A DNA stretch of 64,000 bases, from contig CALUWM010000004.1 of the NCBI GenBank assembly GCA_944324485.1, positions 17,994 through 81,993 of the forward strand, written 5' to 3'. The notes under the pieces were generated by a model that worked only from the letters and a program-made list of their open reading frames with translations, was not told the origin of the DNA and ran no database searches. Origin of the DNA: Candidatus Gastranaerophilales bacterium. GTDB lineage: Bacteria; Cyanobacteriota; Vampirovibrionia; Gastranaerophilales; Gastranaerophilaceae. The position numbers and the translations under genes are program-made. Positions 1 through 9,988 of the stretch are shown piece by piece. The first letter of the stretch is position 1; each line of letters begins with the position of its first letter.

Positions 1-114
1 TCCTTAATGTTTTTCCTTTAAAAAGCAAAATATTAGTTAGCTTTTCCTTCCAATTTTTATTTCGGCAATTAAGGGAAAAAATATTAGGTTTTTTTGATTT
101 TTTGTAATAATTCT

Positions 115-1980
115 TTACAAATTTTTAAATATTAAAAATACATAATCGCTATCCATTGAGTTGAGTGCATTTTGTATGTTTTTTTGTAAGGAATCTATTT
201 TATAGTATTCATTATCTATTTTTTTATATTGTGCAATTTCTTTTAAATAAAAATTATCTGTAAGTATATCTATCAAGTTGTATAACGTTTTTGATTTCAT
301 TGCATCATATAGTATTTTTGTTTTATTTTGCGGAATATTTATGTTTTCAAATTTTATTTTCCTGAGTGAAGTTGAATATTCAGTGTTATTAGCACATTTT
401 GTTATTGCCGCATTTGAGATTGGTCTTGAATTTGATTTATCAATAATTAGAATTATGTTATTTGAGTAATTACCTTTTTTATCATAATTTTCTATAAAAA
501 GCTTTGTTATATATTCGTTTGGTAATTTTTCAACTAAGTAATATTGCATTAAAAAGTGAATATTGTTTTTATTAATTGTTTTTGCTTTTTTACTGATTAT
601 ATTTTTAATTATTTTCTTTTTATTTTTTCCTTTTAACATTTCATAATCGAGATCCATAAAAGACATATTTTTGAAATAATATTTCCCATATGTTCCAAGG
701 TAGGGCATTATTATGAAATTATCAGATGTTATGTTGTAATCTTTTATAAAAGCTTTTATGCATCCAATTGTGGGGTAATTTTTTTTAATGGTTATATTGA
801 ATGAGCTTATTTCAGGATTTATAATTTGTATCCCTATAATACAAAAGATAATTATTAGTCTTATAAAATTATCTTTTATTTTAAATATTCCATAAAATGT
901 CGATATTAAAATAGTTAGGTATAAAGCTAAGAAATATAGTGGTGATGTATCGATTGTTTCATACAACATAGCAATTAGCATAAATGAGGAATTTAGAAGT
1001 GCTATTATAATGACAATTTTCAAAACGGGATTTTGTTTGAAAGTTTTAAATGTAAAAAATATTGCCGTAAATATTGGAAAAATTGAGCCAAATAAAAGTG
1101 AAGTTAATATTTTTAAGGTGTTTATTTCGCTTAAATTTTGGTTTAAAAGATAGCTATATATCATTCCAAGTGTGCTTTTGTTTTGCATATTAAATGATTC
1201 AAAACTTAAATATGGACTAAGAAATTCATTAACAGTTAAATAAATTGAGTTAAAATTTAAGCCAACTCCCGTGTATGTTTCAGGAATTAAAAGTTTGCTC
1301 CACCTTATATATTGAATTATGAGTATCGGTAAAATTATTAAAAAAGCAACTGAGGATTGAATTAAAAGTTTTATGATTTCATCTTTTTTCTTTTTTGTTA
1401 AATACAATATTATAATTTCTGATGCCACAAGTAAAAAGCCGAGTGAGTCAGCTAGAATACATATTATGTTTGCTATTGATAGCTTTTTTAGATTTTTTCT
1501 ATTAGGTTTGTATAAATAGTCAATAATGCTGTTAATAATAATTGTATATGTTAAAAGAGTTGTACAGTATGGTGCTATTAAGTTTGTATAGTATATAAAA
1601 AAATGTGAAACTGAAAGAAATATTCCAAGAAAAAGACCCAAACACAGCCTTTTTTTGCCTTTTAGAATTTTTTTTGAAATTTCCATTAATAGAAAGATTG
1701 TCGTTAGTGAAATAATGGAATTAAAAATTCTTATAGCTATTTCGTTTTTGAACAATGTTTGAATAAAATGAATAATTAAATAGTAAAAAGGTAAAAAATA
1801 AGAATTTATTGCTGATTCTTTTATTATTTGGAATGGAAAAGACAAGTTTGAAATTGCAAGTGTTTTAAATTCTATTTCATATATCCCTGAATTGGATGTT
1901 ATGTTGCAAGTTCTAACTATGATGAAAATTAAAAAAACTAATATGTATAAAAATAAATTAGTACTATTAACTTTTTTCAT
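115..1980 (-). CDS. Polytopic membrane protein, probable PMT-like glycosyltransferase
   Basis: The 621-residue product starts with a hydrophobic segment (about residues 8-25) and carries roughly ten further membrane segments to about residue 390, followed by a soluble, Lys/Asn-rich C-terminal domain of about 220 residues. This plan, with an early luminal loop containing acidic residues (around GIYEIEF) and then a run of helices, is that of GT-C glycosyltransferases of the PMT/ArnT type, which move sugars from polyprenyl-phosphate carriers to lipid A or proteins on the outer face of the inner membrane. Family membership is inferred from topology; no diagnostic motif was verified. It stands alone, with the unrelated 2018-2452 gene upstream on the same strand. 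A similar membrane protein lies at 37000-38580. Confidence 0.6.
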   Translation of the reverse strand: MKKVNSTNLFLYILVFLIFIIVRTCNITSNSGIYEIEFKTLAISNLSFPFQIIKESAINSYFLPFYYLIIHFIQTLFKNEIAIRIFNSIISLTTIFLLMEISKKILKGKKRLCLGLFLGIFLSVSHFFIYYTNLIAPYCTTLLTYTIIINSIIDYLYKPNRKNLKKLSIANIICILADSLGFLLVASEIIILYLTKKKKDEIIKLLIQSSVAFLIILPILIIQYIRWSKLLIPETYTGVGLNFNSIYLTVNEFLSPYLSFESFNMQNKSTLGMIYSYLLNQNLSEINTLKILTSLLFGSIFPIFTAIFFTFKTFKQNPVLKIVIIIALLNSSFMLIAMLYETIDTSPLYFLALYLTILISTFYGIFKIKDNFIRLIIIFCIIGIQIINPEISSFNITIKKNYPTIGCIKAFIKDYNITSDNFIIMPYLGTYGKYYFKNMSFMDLDYEMLKGKNKKKIIKNIISKKAKTINKNNIHFLMQYYLVEKLPNEYITKLFIENYDKKGNYSNNIILIIDKSNSRPISNAAITKCANNTEYSTSLRKIKFENINIPQNKTKILYDAMKSKTLYNLIDILTDNFYLKEIAQYKKIDNEYYKIDSLQKNIQNALNSMDSDYVFLIFKNL

Positions 1981-2017
1981 AAGTTAAGTATATCTTATTT
2001 GGATTAAAAAAGGCAAA

Positions 2018-2452
2018 TCAAGAAGCTCGTTTTAATATTTGTATTGCTTTATTATCTGCGTCTTGCCAAATTGAATTACCAATGCTTTCACCTGAATAAA
2101 CCGTAATTGTATCGTAGTCTTTATCGTTATCAAGAACTAAGAGATAATAATCTTCAAGCCAAGGGTTTTTATATACTTTCGAATTTTCGCCTTCGCCTAT
2201 TTCGCCTCTTTTAATTACACCTTTTGCCACCCACTCCATATCTTTAAACATATCAATAGCATCTTTTGGGTTTAGTATCTTTTTTATTTCATCCGGAAGT
2301 GTATTGTATTTTTTTATATATCTTACATTTGAGCTAAATGAGATAGTGTCTGACTTTAACGGTTTAATAAAATCGTTTTTGTTATTTTCTCTCATATTAT
2401 TGCAATTTAGCACCCCAAACGTGCTAAAAATGCCGATTGGTGGTATTCTCAT
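2018..2452 (-). CDS. Hypothetical protein with N-terminal ISF segment
   Basis: A 144-residue protein that I do not recognise. The first 35 residues are low-complexity and poorly charged, followed by a short 'DTISFSS' segment (about residues 35-41) and then a compact mixed alpha/beta region of about 100 residues with a Gly/Glu-rich loop (KRGEIGEGENSK) and an aromatic stretch (YYLLVLDNDKDY). There is no signal peptide or membrane segment. A comparable ISF segment near the N terminus occurs in the proteins at 40864 and 55652. The gene is 37 bp upstream of the membrane protein gene at 115-1980 and may be cotranscribed with it. Function unknown. Confidence 0.65.
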   Translation of the reverse strand: MRIPPIGIFSTFGVLNCNNMRENNKNDFIKPLKSDTISFSSNVRYIKKYNTLPDEIKKILNPKDAIDMFKDMEWVAKGVIKRGEIGEGENSKVYKNPWLEDYYLLVLDNDKDYDTITVYSGESIGNSIWQDADNKAIQILKRAS

Positions 2453-2613
2453 ACTCTTTTCTCTTTTCTAACAACACTTATACTTTCTATTATTATTTTA
2501 TCAGAATTTGTATAAAAAATCTATAATATTTTTAAAGTATTACAAAACTAAATATCGTATAAAATACACTTGTAGCTTATTTTTTGGTTTGTTTATTGCG
2601 CTTGTTTCTGTTT

Positions 2614-2623
2614 TAATATAGAT
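2614..2623 (+). promoter_or_regulatory. -10-like box directly before sbcD (possible leaderless start)
   Basis: TAATAT lies at 2614-2619, only 4 nt before the sbcD ATG, and there is no purine-rich ribosome binding site. A transcript from this box would begin at or next to the start codon. The -35 region is weak (GTTTAT at 2591-2596, 17-nt spacer). Similar arrangements precede rnhA, uvrB and the kinase at 49115. Confidence 0.4.
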
Positions 2624-3751
2624 ATGAAAATATTGCATTTAGCAGACTTGCATCTTGGAAAAAAGATTAATGATTTTTCGTTAATTTCTGATCAAAAATA
2701 TGTTTTAAATCAAGCAATTGAGCTTATTATTTCTGACAATATATCTGTTGTTTTGATTTCCGGTGATGTTTTTGATAGATCTGTTCCTTCTTCAGAGGCG
2801 TTGGATTTATTTGGTGATTTTTTGTTAAATTTAAAGAAGATGGGTGTAAAATGTTTTATTATCTCAGGCAATCATGATAATTCTGAAAGGTTATCTTACT
2901 TATCTGATTTGATAAAAAGTTCTAATATTTTTATATCCAAGTGTTTTTCCGGTGATATTGAAGTTTATAATCTTGATGATGGTATTAATATCTATTTAAT
3001 GCCATATTTGTATCCTGCAATAATAAGAAAGTTTTATTCGGACATAAAAGTTTCTGATTATAACGGTGCAATTAAAAAAGTGATAGATAATACAAAAGTA
3101 GATTCTAAAAAGATAAATATAATTCTTGCCCATCAATTTGTTGTGTCTGAAAATATTGTTTTTTCTGATAGTGAGCAACTAAGTATTGGTGGTGTTGATG
3201 CAATTAGTCCAAACGTATTTGAAAAATTTGACTATGTTGCACTTGGTCATCTGCATTGCCCTCAAAAGGTTTCATACGATAAAGTCAGGTACGGCGGTTC
3301 TATTTTAAAATATTCTTTTAGTGAAATAAATCAAAGAAAGCTTTTTACTGTTTTAGATGTAAAAAACAAAGATGAAATATTGTTTGAATTTCATGATATA
3401 AAATTTTTACATGAACTTAAGATATACAAAGGTTATATCGAGGATTTTTTAAAAGAAGATTTTTATTTAAAAATTAACACTGATGATTATATACAATTTG
3501 TGTTATTTGATGATTATGTTGTTGATGCAAAAAAGAAGCTTCAAGCGATTTATCCTAATATATTGTCTTTGGAATTTGATAATCAATTTACAAGGAGTTT
3601 GGACAATTTTTCTAATTCGTTTGCAGGAAAAAATAAATCAGTTGCCGAGCATTTTCTTGATTTTTATAATATGCAATATGGCGAAGATATTGATGATATA
3701 AAAAAAGAGATTGTGTTAAATATTTCAAATAATTTAAAGGAGGTTTATTGA
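2624..3751 (+). CDS. sbcD: Exonuclease subunit SbcD (Mre11 family)
   Basis: Nuclease subunit of the SbcCD complex, which trims DNA ends and cleaves hairpins at palindromes and stalled forks. The 375-residue protein has the calcineurin-like phosphodiesterase motifs in order: DLHLG (D8, H10), GDVFD (47-51), GNHD (82-85), a later AHQF histidine and GHLH, which together bind the two Mn ions. The C-terminal third is the variable capping domain. Length is close to that of short SbcD proteins. The stop codon TGA overlaps the sbcC ATG by one base (TGATG), so the two subunits are translationally coupled. The start has no Shine-Dalgarno sequence. Confidence 0.95.
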   Translation: MKILHLADLHLGKKINDFSLISDQKYVLNQAIELIISDNISVVLISGDVFDRSVPSSEALDLFGDFLLNLKKMGVKCFIISGNHDNSERLSYLSDLIKSSNIFISKCFSGDIEVYNLDDGINIYLMPYLYPAIIRKFYSDIKVSDYNGAIKKVIDNTKVDSKKINIILAHQFVVSENIVFSDSEQLSIGGVDAISPNVFEKFDYVALGHLHCPQKVSYDKVRYGGSILKYSFSEINQRKLFTVLDVKNKDEILFEFHDIKFLHELKIYKGYIEDFLKEDFYLKINTDDYIQFVLFDDYVVDAKKKLQAIYPNILSLEFDNQFTRSLDNFSNSFAGKNKSVAEHFLDFYNMQYGEDIDDIKKEIVLNISNNLKEVY

Positions 3752-6297
3752 TGCGTCCTTTAAAACTAACCATTCAGGCATTTGGTCCTTTTTTAAAAAA
3801 AGTGGTTATTCCTTTTGAAAATCTTGAAAAGAATTCTATATATTTAATTACCGGACCAACTGGCTCAGGTAAAACAACAATTTTTGATGCTATTTGTTTT
3901 GCTTTGTTTAATCAATCGTCTGGTTCTATTAGAGGTACAAATTCTTTAAGAAGTCATTTTGCTGAAGATAAATGCGAAAGTTTTGTTGAATTAATATTTG
4001 AACATAAAGGTGAAATATATACAGTTATTCGAACACCAAGTTATGAAAGAAGCAAATTAAAAGGAAACGGTAAGATTGTTGTTAATTCAAAGGCGCAATT
4101 GACTTTGCCGAATTCGAAATTAATCCTTGGAGTTAAAGAAGTTGATTCATATATAGAAAATTTGCTTGGAATTAACGCTTCTCAATTTGGACAGATTGCT
4201 CTTCTTGCACAAGGTGAGTTTTTAAAAATTTTGAATTCTGATACTCAAAAAAGAGGCGAAATTTTTAGAAATATATTTAAAACCAAGATTTATTCTGATT
4301 TTTCTTTAAAGATTAAGGATAAATTTGATAATTTAAAAGTTAAACACTTGGAACTAAAAAAGTCTTTTTTGCAGTATATTTCTCAAATAAATTCAGAAAA
4401 TCAAAAAACTAATTTGTATATAAAAAATTATCTTGAAAACGAATGTTTGTATAATGTTGATGAGTTTATTTCACTTTTTTGGGATGAGATTAAAAAAATT
4501 AAAACTGAAATTGGTAATTTAGAACTTTCTATTGGAAAATTGAATAATGAAATTAAAGATAATGATTTAATTATCGGTAAAATTAACGAAAAAAATACAT
4601 TAAAAAAAGATATAGATAATTATAATTCTCAATTATTGGTTTTAAAGGATAATTTTTCAGTTGTTGAATGCAAGTATAACAATCTTTCAACAAAGAAAAG
4701 AATGCTTGATGAGCTGAAAATTAAAATAGAAAAATCTGACAACTTATTAAAAAAAATTAATACATATTACGAGTACAAAAATGAATTTGAAAACTTGAAT
4801 ATTAAAAAGAAAAATATCGAAGGAGATATATTTAAAATTAAATTTGAATATAGTAAGTATTCTTATTTCTATTATATATCTTTAAAAGATAACTTAGAAG
4901 AAAAGCAAAAAGAGTTTATTTCTCTTCAGGATAACTATAATGAGTGCAATTTTAAATATATTGAACTTAATAATAAATTTTTATCTATGCAAGCTGGTGT
5001 GCTGGCTTCAAATTTAAAAGAAGGCTCTCCTTGTCCTGTTTGCGGTTCTAAGAAACATCCTAATTTGGCAAAATTGGATGAAGGTGTTTCTTTGGATATT
5101 GTTGAAAGTGCAAAAAAAGAAATCGATAAAATTAATGCGGATTTAACAAATTTATCCCTTGATTGTTCTTTAGTTAAGGCTGATGTTGAAATGGCATTAG
5201 ATTATTTTAATAAACTTTTAAGCCGTTTTTTAATTGTTGATTTTGATTATGTTAATGAAAATATTAAAAAAATAAACAAGGATGATTTTAATAGTGAAAT
5301 ATTGATTTTTGAGAAAAATTTAGCTGACAAGGATAAGCTGCTTACTGAAATTAATAGTAAAATTGCTGCCGTTGAATCTGCTATTGAAATTTTTTTAAAG
5401 GATTTTGATGGCCTTGATATTCAAGAAGCTAAAAGTGAATATATTGAACTAAAGAAAAAAGCAAACAATCTCGAAGATGAAATATTGAGTGTTGAAAAAG
5501 AATTTTTTGCTTCCCGTCAAGTGGTAAGTGATATAACTTCTAAATTGGAGATTTTAAATAATAATTTTTTAAAATTAGATTGTCCGATTATGGATGTAAA
5601 TGAAATTATAAATAAGAATGAAAAACTTTTATCTGATAGAGATATCTTATGTAAACAGCTGAAGACTTTGGAATATTCTTATAATTTAAATAAAGAATTG
5701 TGTTCTCGTTTGAAATCTGTTTATGCTGAATTTGAACAGGTTGATAAAAGTTTTTCCCATTATAAAGCCTTGTCAGATTTAGCTTGTGGTTCAATCACCG
5801 GAAAAGCAAGAATTGCTTTCGAACAATATATTCAGGGATATTATCTTGATTTGATAATTTTTGAAGCAAACAAAAGGTTAAAAGTCTTATCGAAAAATCA
5901 ATTTCAACTTTTAAGAAAAAAAGATTCATTTTCCGGTTTATCAAAAACAGGTTTAGATTTAGAGGTCATGGATTTTCATACATTTAAAACCCGATCTACA
6001 AAGACTTTGTCTGGAGGTGAATCTTTTAAAGCGGCATTATGTTTGGCTTTGGGTTTATCAGATATTGTAAGTTCTTTTTCCGGTTCAGTAAGTATTGATT
6101 CACTTTTTATTGATGAAGGTTTTGGTACTTTGGATGCTGAATCATTGGAACTTTCTATGCGTGTGATTTCGACTTTGAGTGAAACAGGTAGATTGATTGG
6201 GGTAATTTCTCATGTTGAAGATTTAAAATATAGAATTGAAAATAAAATCACTGTTCTTAAAAGTGATTCAGGTTCAAGCGTTGAAATTAATTTTTAA
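3751..6297 (+). CDS. sbcC: Exonuclease subunit SbcC (Rad50 family ATPase)
   Basis: SMC-like ATPase partner of SbcD. From the ATG at 3751 the 848-residue product shows Walker A GPTGSGKT (35-42), two long coiled-coil arms, a central zinc hook CPVC (428-431), the ABC signature LSGGE (753-757) and Walker B LFIDEGFG (785-792). I chose ATG 3751 over an in-frame TTG three bases earlier because AAAGGAGG (3736-3743) is well placed for the ATG, which overlaps the sbcD stop. It is somewhat shorter than the roughly 1,000-residue enterobacterial enzyme, consistent with shorter coils. Confidence 0.95.
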   Translation: MRPLKLTIQAFGPFLKKVVIPFENLEKNSIYLITGPTGSGKTTIFDAICFALFNQSSGSIRGTNSLRSHFAEDKCESFVELIFEHKGEIYTVIRTPSYERSKLKGNGKIVVNSKAQLTLPNSKLILGVKEVDSYIENLLGINASQFGQIALLAQGEFLKILNSDTQKRGEIFRNIFKTKIYSDFSLKIKDKFDNLKVKHLELKKSFLQYISQINSENQKTNLYIKNYLENECLYNVDEFISLFWDEIKKIKTEIGNLELSIGKLNNEIKDNDLIIGKINEKNTLKKDIDNYNSQLLVLKDNFSVVECKYNNLSTKKRMLDELKIKIEKSDNLLKKINTYYEYKNEFENLNIKKKNIEGDIFKIKFEYSKYSYFYYISLKDNLEEKQKEFISLQDNYNECNFKYIELNNKFLSMQAGVLASNLKEGSPCPVCGSKKHPNLAKLDEGVSLDIVESAKKEIDKINADLTNLSLDCSLVKADVEMALDYFNKLLSRFLIVDFDYVNENIKKINKDDFNSEILIFEKNLADKDKLLTEINSKIAAVESAIEIFLKDFDGLDIQEAKSEYIELKKKANNLEDEILSVEKEFFASRQVVSDITSKLEILNNNFLKLDCPIMDVNEIINKNEKLLSDRDILCKQLKTLEYSYNLNKELCSRLKSVYAEFEQVDKSFSHYKALSDLACGSITGKARIAFEQYIQGYYLDLIIFEANKRLKVLSKNQFQLLRKKDSFSGLSKTGLDLEVMDFHTFKTRSTKTLSGGESFKAALCLALGLSDIVSSFSGSVSIDSLFIDEGFGTLDAESLELSMRVISTLSETGRLIGVISHVEDLKYRIENKITVLKSDSGSSVEINF

Positions 6298-6338
6298 TTT
6301 TATGTTAAAATTTTATTGAAAATTTAAAAGAGGTATAT

Positions 6339-7532
6339 ATGAATAATATTAGGAATTTAACTGATGATTTATATTATATTGGCGTTAGCGATCGAAAAAT
6401 AGCTCTTTTTGAGAATGTTTATCCTGTTAAAGACGGAATGAGCTATAATTCATATTTTTTAAATGATGATAAAACGGTTTTATTTGATACGGTTGATAAA
6501 TCATGTTCGGGTCAGTTTTTTGATAATTTGGATGCTGTTTTAAATTCAAGAACCTTGGATTATTTGGTAATAAATCATCTTGAGCCTGATCATAGTGCAT
6601 TAATAAAGGACGTTATTCAAAAATTTCCTAATTTAAAAATTGTATGTAATCAAAAAGCTAAGCAAATGTTGTATCAGTTTTTTGAATTTGAAAATGATAT
6701 AGAAGATAATTTTCATATAGTTAAAGAAGGCGATTCGATTGTTGTTGGTAAGCACACTTTGACTTTTTATATGGCTCCTATGGTTCATTGGCCAGAAGCT
6801 ATGGTAACTTATGATTCATTTAATAAAACTTTATTTTCAGCTGATGCGTTTGGTTCATTTGGTGCTATAAATGGTAATATTTTTGATTTAGAGGTCGATT
6901 TCATTGAAAGAGTAAGTGAGTATAGAAGATATTATTCTAATATAGTCGGCAAATATGGTATGCAAGTAAATATGCTTTTAAACAAAGCAAAAAATCTTGA
7001 TATTAAAATGATTTGTCCTTTGCATGGTCTTGTAATTAAGGATAATATTGGATTATTGTTAAATAAATATGAGCTTTGGGCAAATTACACTCCTGAACGA
7101 GATTCGGTTTTAATATTGTATGCGAGCGTATATGGTGGTACGCAAAATGCTGTTGAAATTTTAGCTGGTGAGCTTTCAAAATTAGGCGTTAAAAATATAA
7201 AAATGCATGATGTTTCACACATAAATAGTTCTTTTGTTATTTCTGATATTTTTGAATATTCGAAAATTGTTTTTGCGTCAACAACGTATAATAATTCAAT
7301 TTTTGTGAAAATGGAAAATATAATAAATGATGTCATTCATCATAATATTCAAAACAGAAAAATTGCTATAATTGAAAATGGAAGCTGGGCATGTTGTTGC
7401 GGTGATTTAATAAGAGATTCATTATCTAAATTAAAAAATATTACTTTTATTGAAGGAAAGATTAATATTAAATCTTCTCTTAAAAAATCCCAAAAAGAGG
7501 ACATTGAGAATTTAGCAAAAGAATTAGTATAA
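6339..7532 (+). CDS. Flavodiiron protein (A-type flavoprotein, O2/NO reductase)
   Basis: The 397-residue protein has an N-terminal metallo-beta-lactamase-like diiron domain and a C-terminal flavodoxin domain. All diiron ligands are visible: H80-x-E82-x-D84-H85, H150, D169 and H229. The flavodoxin FMN loop is seen as YASVYGGTQN (about 261-270). Such proteins reduce O2 to water or NO to N2O in the cytoplasm of anaerobes, receiving electrons from rubredoxin or a flavoprotein reductase. No rubredoxin domain is fused and none lies nearby. The gene is 41 bp after sbcC with its own ribosome binding site (AAGAGG), and ends in a strong terminator shared with the convergent ligase gene. Confidence 0.93.
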   Translation: MNNIRNLTDDLYYIGVSDRKIALFENVYPVKDGMSYNSYFLNDDKTVLFDTVDKSCSGQFFDNLDAVLNSRTLDYLVINHLEPDHSALIKDVIQKFPNLKIVCNQKAKQMLYQFFEFENDIEDNFHIVKEGDSIVVGKHTLTFYMAPMVHWPEAMVTYDSFNKTLFSADAFGSFGAINGNIFDLEVDFIERVSEYRRYYSNIVGKYGMQVNMLLNKAKNLDIKMICPLHGLVIKDNIGLLLNKYELWANYTPERDSVLILYASVYGGTQNAVEILAGELSKLGVKNIKMHDVSHINSSFVISDIFEYSKIVFASTTYNNSIFVKMENIINDVIHHNIQNRKIAIIENGSWACCCGDLIRDSLSKLKNITFIEGKINIKSSLKKSQKEDIENLAKELV

Positions 7533-7560
7533 AAAAGCGGTTAATTTAACCGCTTTTTTT
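7532..7560. terminator. Bidirectional intrinsic terminator
   Basis: An AGCGGTTAA / TTAACCGCT hairpin is flanked by A-runs on the left and T-runs on the right, so it can stop transcription from both the flavodiiron gene and the convergent acyl-CoA ligase gene. Confidence 0.9.
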
Positions 7561-7561
7561 A

Positions 7562-9208
7562 TTATACATTTTGAACAACTTTTTTTCTTGAAACCTTTGA
7601 TATCCCTGTTCTTGGAAGAGGATCTTTGGTTATTATTATATTGTTTGGTCTTTTGTATGATGATAATTCAAGAGAGAGTCTTTTTACTTCTGCTCTTATT
7701 GCTTTTTCTAAGTCTTCATCATTATATTTTTCAATTGCTTCTTTTGTGGGGTGTATTTTTGCAATTATTTCTTCTGTCCCTTGTTTTGAACCTGTTTTAA
7801 TAACTTCAGAGTACACAATTAATTCTTCAATTAAAGGGCTTTTTATTAATACTGCCTCTACTTCTTCTGGAAATACTTTTTTACCTCCAGATAGGACAAT
7901 CATGTTTTTGATTCTTCCTGTGATATATACATATCCATTGGAGTCTATTTTTGCTATATCTCCTGTTTTAAGCCAACCATCTTCGCAAAAGGCTTCACGT
8001 GTTAATTCTGGTTTATTGTAGTAGCCCTTCATTATATTTTCGCCCATGATTTGTAATTCGTGTGTTTTTGAGTCAACTCTTACCTTGACTCCGTATATGG
8101 GTCGTCCTACCGAGCCTAGTTTGCGGTGTTTCTCTGTGTTCATTGTTATAATTGGGCTTGCTTCTGATAGTCCGTATGCTTCATATATTCTTATTCCTAT
8201 TGTTTCGAAAAACTTGGCAACATTAATATCAAGGGGTGCTCCTCCTGACATAAAGCCTTTGAATTTTCCGCCAAATTTTAGATTTAGTTCCCTGAATAAT
8301 ATTTTTGAAAGTGCTTTGTTGTTTATAATTTTGGCTATTGCATATTTAAAATTATAGAAAGCTTTTTTAAATGGTCCATATTGTTTTATTTCTGTTTCTA
8401 TTGTGGTTTTCATTAATTTTAAAAATGCAGGTACTGCAACCATGAATGTTATTTTCTTTTCTCTCATAATTGGAAATATGTCTTTTGGTTTAAGGCTGTT
8501 TGAATAATATATTGACGCACCTTTGTTTAAAAATGACATAAATCCGACAGATATTTCAAAAAGGTGATTCATAGGAAGTATAGATAACATTGCATCATTT
8601 CTATCAAAGCTAAAACATTTTCCCACTGCTAAAACTTGAGATAGCATGTTGCGATATGTTATCTCTACTCCTTTTGGATTTCCTGTTGTTCCGGAGGTAT
8701 ATACAATTAATGCTGTTTTATCGGGGTTTCTATGTCTCCATTTTTTATCAGGCATATCTTCAAGAGAATGAAGATTTATATGTTCTTGATTTGTTCTTTT
8801 TCCGTCAATTATGATGATGTGTTCAATTGATGGAACTAAATCTTTTAATTTTAGTGCATCTTCGTAATGTGCACTTGAAACAAGGATAACTTTTGGTTCG
8901 CAATCGCTTAATATGTGTGTTAATTCATGGATTGTTAATTTAATATCCAGTGGAACACTTGTTGCCCCTGATAGAACGGAAGCAAATAAAGTAGCTCCTA
9001 ATTCCGGCATTGATTCTGATAATATTGCTACTTTATCGCCTTTATTTATGCCTATATCAATTAAGTAACTTGCTAATTTTCTTGAAAGTATGCTTAAACC
9101 TTTAAAAGTTATCTCGCTCCAGCCAAGATTCGATCTTATGCCAAGAGCAACATGATCTTCTAGTTCTTTTGTTCTTTTTTCTATAAACGTTAAGATGTTT
9201 GTATCCAT
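7562..9208 (-). CDS. AMP-forming acyl-CoA ligase (long-chain fatty acid-CoA ligase type)
   Basis: A 548-residue adenylate-forming enzyme. The AMP-binding P-loop-like motif YTSGTTGNPKG is at 170-180, followed by a YGLSEASP motif, a TGD motif (KTGDIAKID) and the C-terminal hinge/lysine region GRIKNMIVLSGGKKVFPEEVE-like. These place it with fatty-acid and related acyl-CoA or acyl-ACP synthetases, which activate a carboxylate with ATP and transfer it to a thiol. The exact substrate cannot be read from sequence; FadD-like or lysophospholipid acyltransferase-linked AAS-like ligases are the nearest types. No transmembrane segment is evident. It is a single gene, divergent from the bifunctional nuclease gene. 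Confidence 0.88.
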   Translation of the reverse strand: MDTNILTFIEKRTKELEDHVALGIRSNLGWSEITFKGLSILSRKLASYLIDIGINKGDKVAILSESMPELGATLFASVLSGATSVPLDIKLTIHELTHILSDCEPKVILVSSAHYEDALKLKDLVPSIEHIIIIDGKRTNQEHINLHSLEDMPDKKWRHRNPDKTALIVYTSGTTGNPKGVEITYRNMLSQVLAVGKCFSFDRNDAMLSILPMNHLFEISVGFMSFLNKGASIYYSNSLKPKDIFPIMREKKITFMVAVPAFLKLMKTTIETEIKQYGPFKKAFYNFKYAIAKIINNKALSKILFRELNLKFGGKFKGFMSGGAPLDINVAKFFETIGIRIYEAYGLSEASPIITMNTEKHRKLGSVGRPIYGVKVRVDSKTHELQIMGENIMKGYYNKPELTREAFCEDGWLKTGDIAKIDSNGYVYITGRIKNMIVLSGGKKVFPEEVEAVLIKSPLIEELIVYSEVIKTGSKQGTEEIIAKIHPTKEAIEKYNDEDLEKAIRAEVKRLSLELSSYKRPNNIIITKDPLPRTGISKVSRKKVVQNV

Positions 9209-9301
9209 AAGTTATTAACGCTCCCCATAATTGTAATAAGAATATTATATATTATTTTTTGAAAAATAGTCTAATTATTTGTAAATTTATGTTTACTTTA
9301 G

Positions 9302-9310
9302 TGTTATAAT
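9302..9310 (+). promoter_or_regulatory. Extended -10 promoter for the bifunctional nuclease gene
   Basis: TGTTATAAT (extended -10: TG, one base, TATAAT at 9305-9310) lies 26 nt before the start codon; no good -35 is present, as is usual for extended -10 promoters. A ribosome binding site AAAGGAG follows at about 9322. Confidence 0.6.
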
Positions 9311-9335
9311 TTTTTTAAATTAAAGGAGATTATAG

Positions 9336-9848
9336 ATGATTGAAATGAGAGTAATGGGTATAGCGCTTGACACAAGGACAGGTTCACCCATTGTTGTACT
9401 TAATGATATTGATAATAGAAAAGCTCTGCCTATTTGGATAGGTTCTGCAGAAGCAAGTGCAATTATAAGAAAGATTGAAAACATACCTTCGTCTCGTCCT
9501 ATGACGCACGATTTATTTATAGACATTGCTAAGCAATCTGAATTTTTAATAACCAAAGTAGAAATAAACAACGTTGACGACCAGACATATTTTTCAACTG
9601 TTTATATGTACAACAACAAATTACAAAAAGAAATTCAAATTGATTCTAGACCTTCTGACGCTATTGCGATTGCATTAAGAGCAGATGTGCCTATTTATGT
9701 TACTTCTAATGTGTTAGCTGTCGGTGCAATTTCAACAGATGTTGAAAAAGATGAAGAAGAGGCTAGAGAGTTTAAGGATTTTATAAAAGATATTAAACCT
9801 TCTGACTTTGAAAAGCTACTCAAAAAGAATTTTGAATCGGATCAGTAA
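9336..9848 (+). CDS. Bifunctional nuclease family protein (DUF151/BFN)
   Basis: A 170-residue protein that opens with the characteristic BFN/DUF151 sequence: MRVMGIALD, then a buried VVLND strand, the KALPIWIG loop and an EA-containing helix, and later the RPSDAIAIALR helix. The domain fills residues 1-130, followed by a charged C-terminal tail with an EEAREF segment. Members from plants and Thermotoga have been described as having RNase and DNase activity or as being DUF151 proteins of unknown role; the family is common in cyanobacteria, actinobacteria and Thermotogae. A UVR tail, found in some members, is not seen. Single gene with clear promoter and ribosome binding site. Confidence 0.9.
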   Translation: MIEMRVMGIALDTRTGSPIVVLNDIDNRKALPIWIGSAEASAIIRKIENIPSSRPMTHDLFIDIAKQSEFLITKVEINNVDDQTYFSTVYMYNNKLQKEIQIDSRPSDAIAIALRADVPIYVTSNVLAVGAISTDVEKDEEEAREFKDFIKDIKPSDFEKLLKKNFESDQ

Positions 9849-9988
9849 GTTCCATTTGTTTTTGTCGAATGTGATTTTTGATTTTAAATTTCTTTTTTTA
9901 ATTTGGTTTAATCCGATTGAATAAAAAGTTGTATAATTTTTGTTTTCCATGGTATTTTATTAATGAAGGATTTTAAAAAGGCAAGATT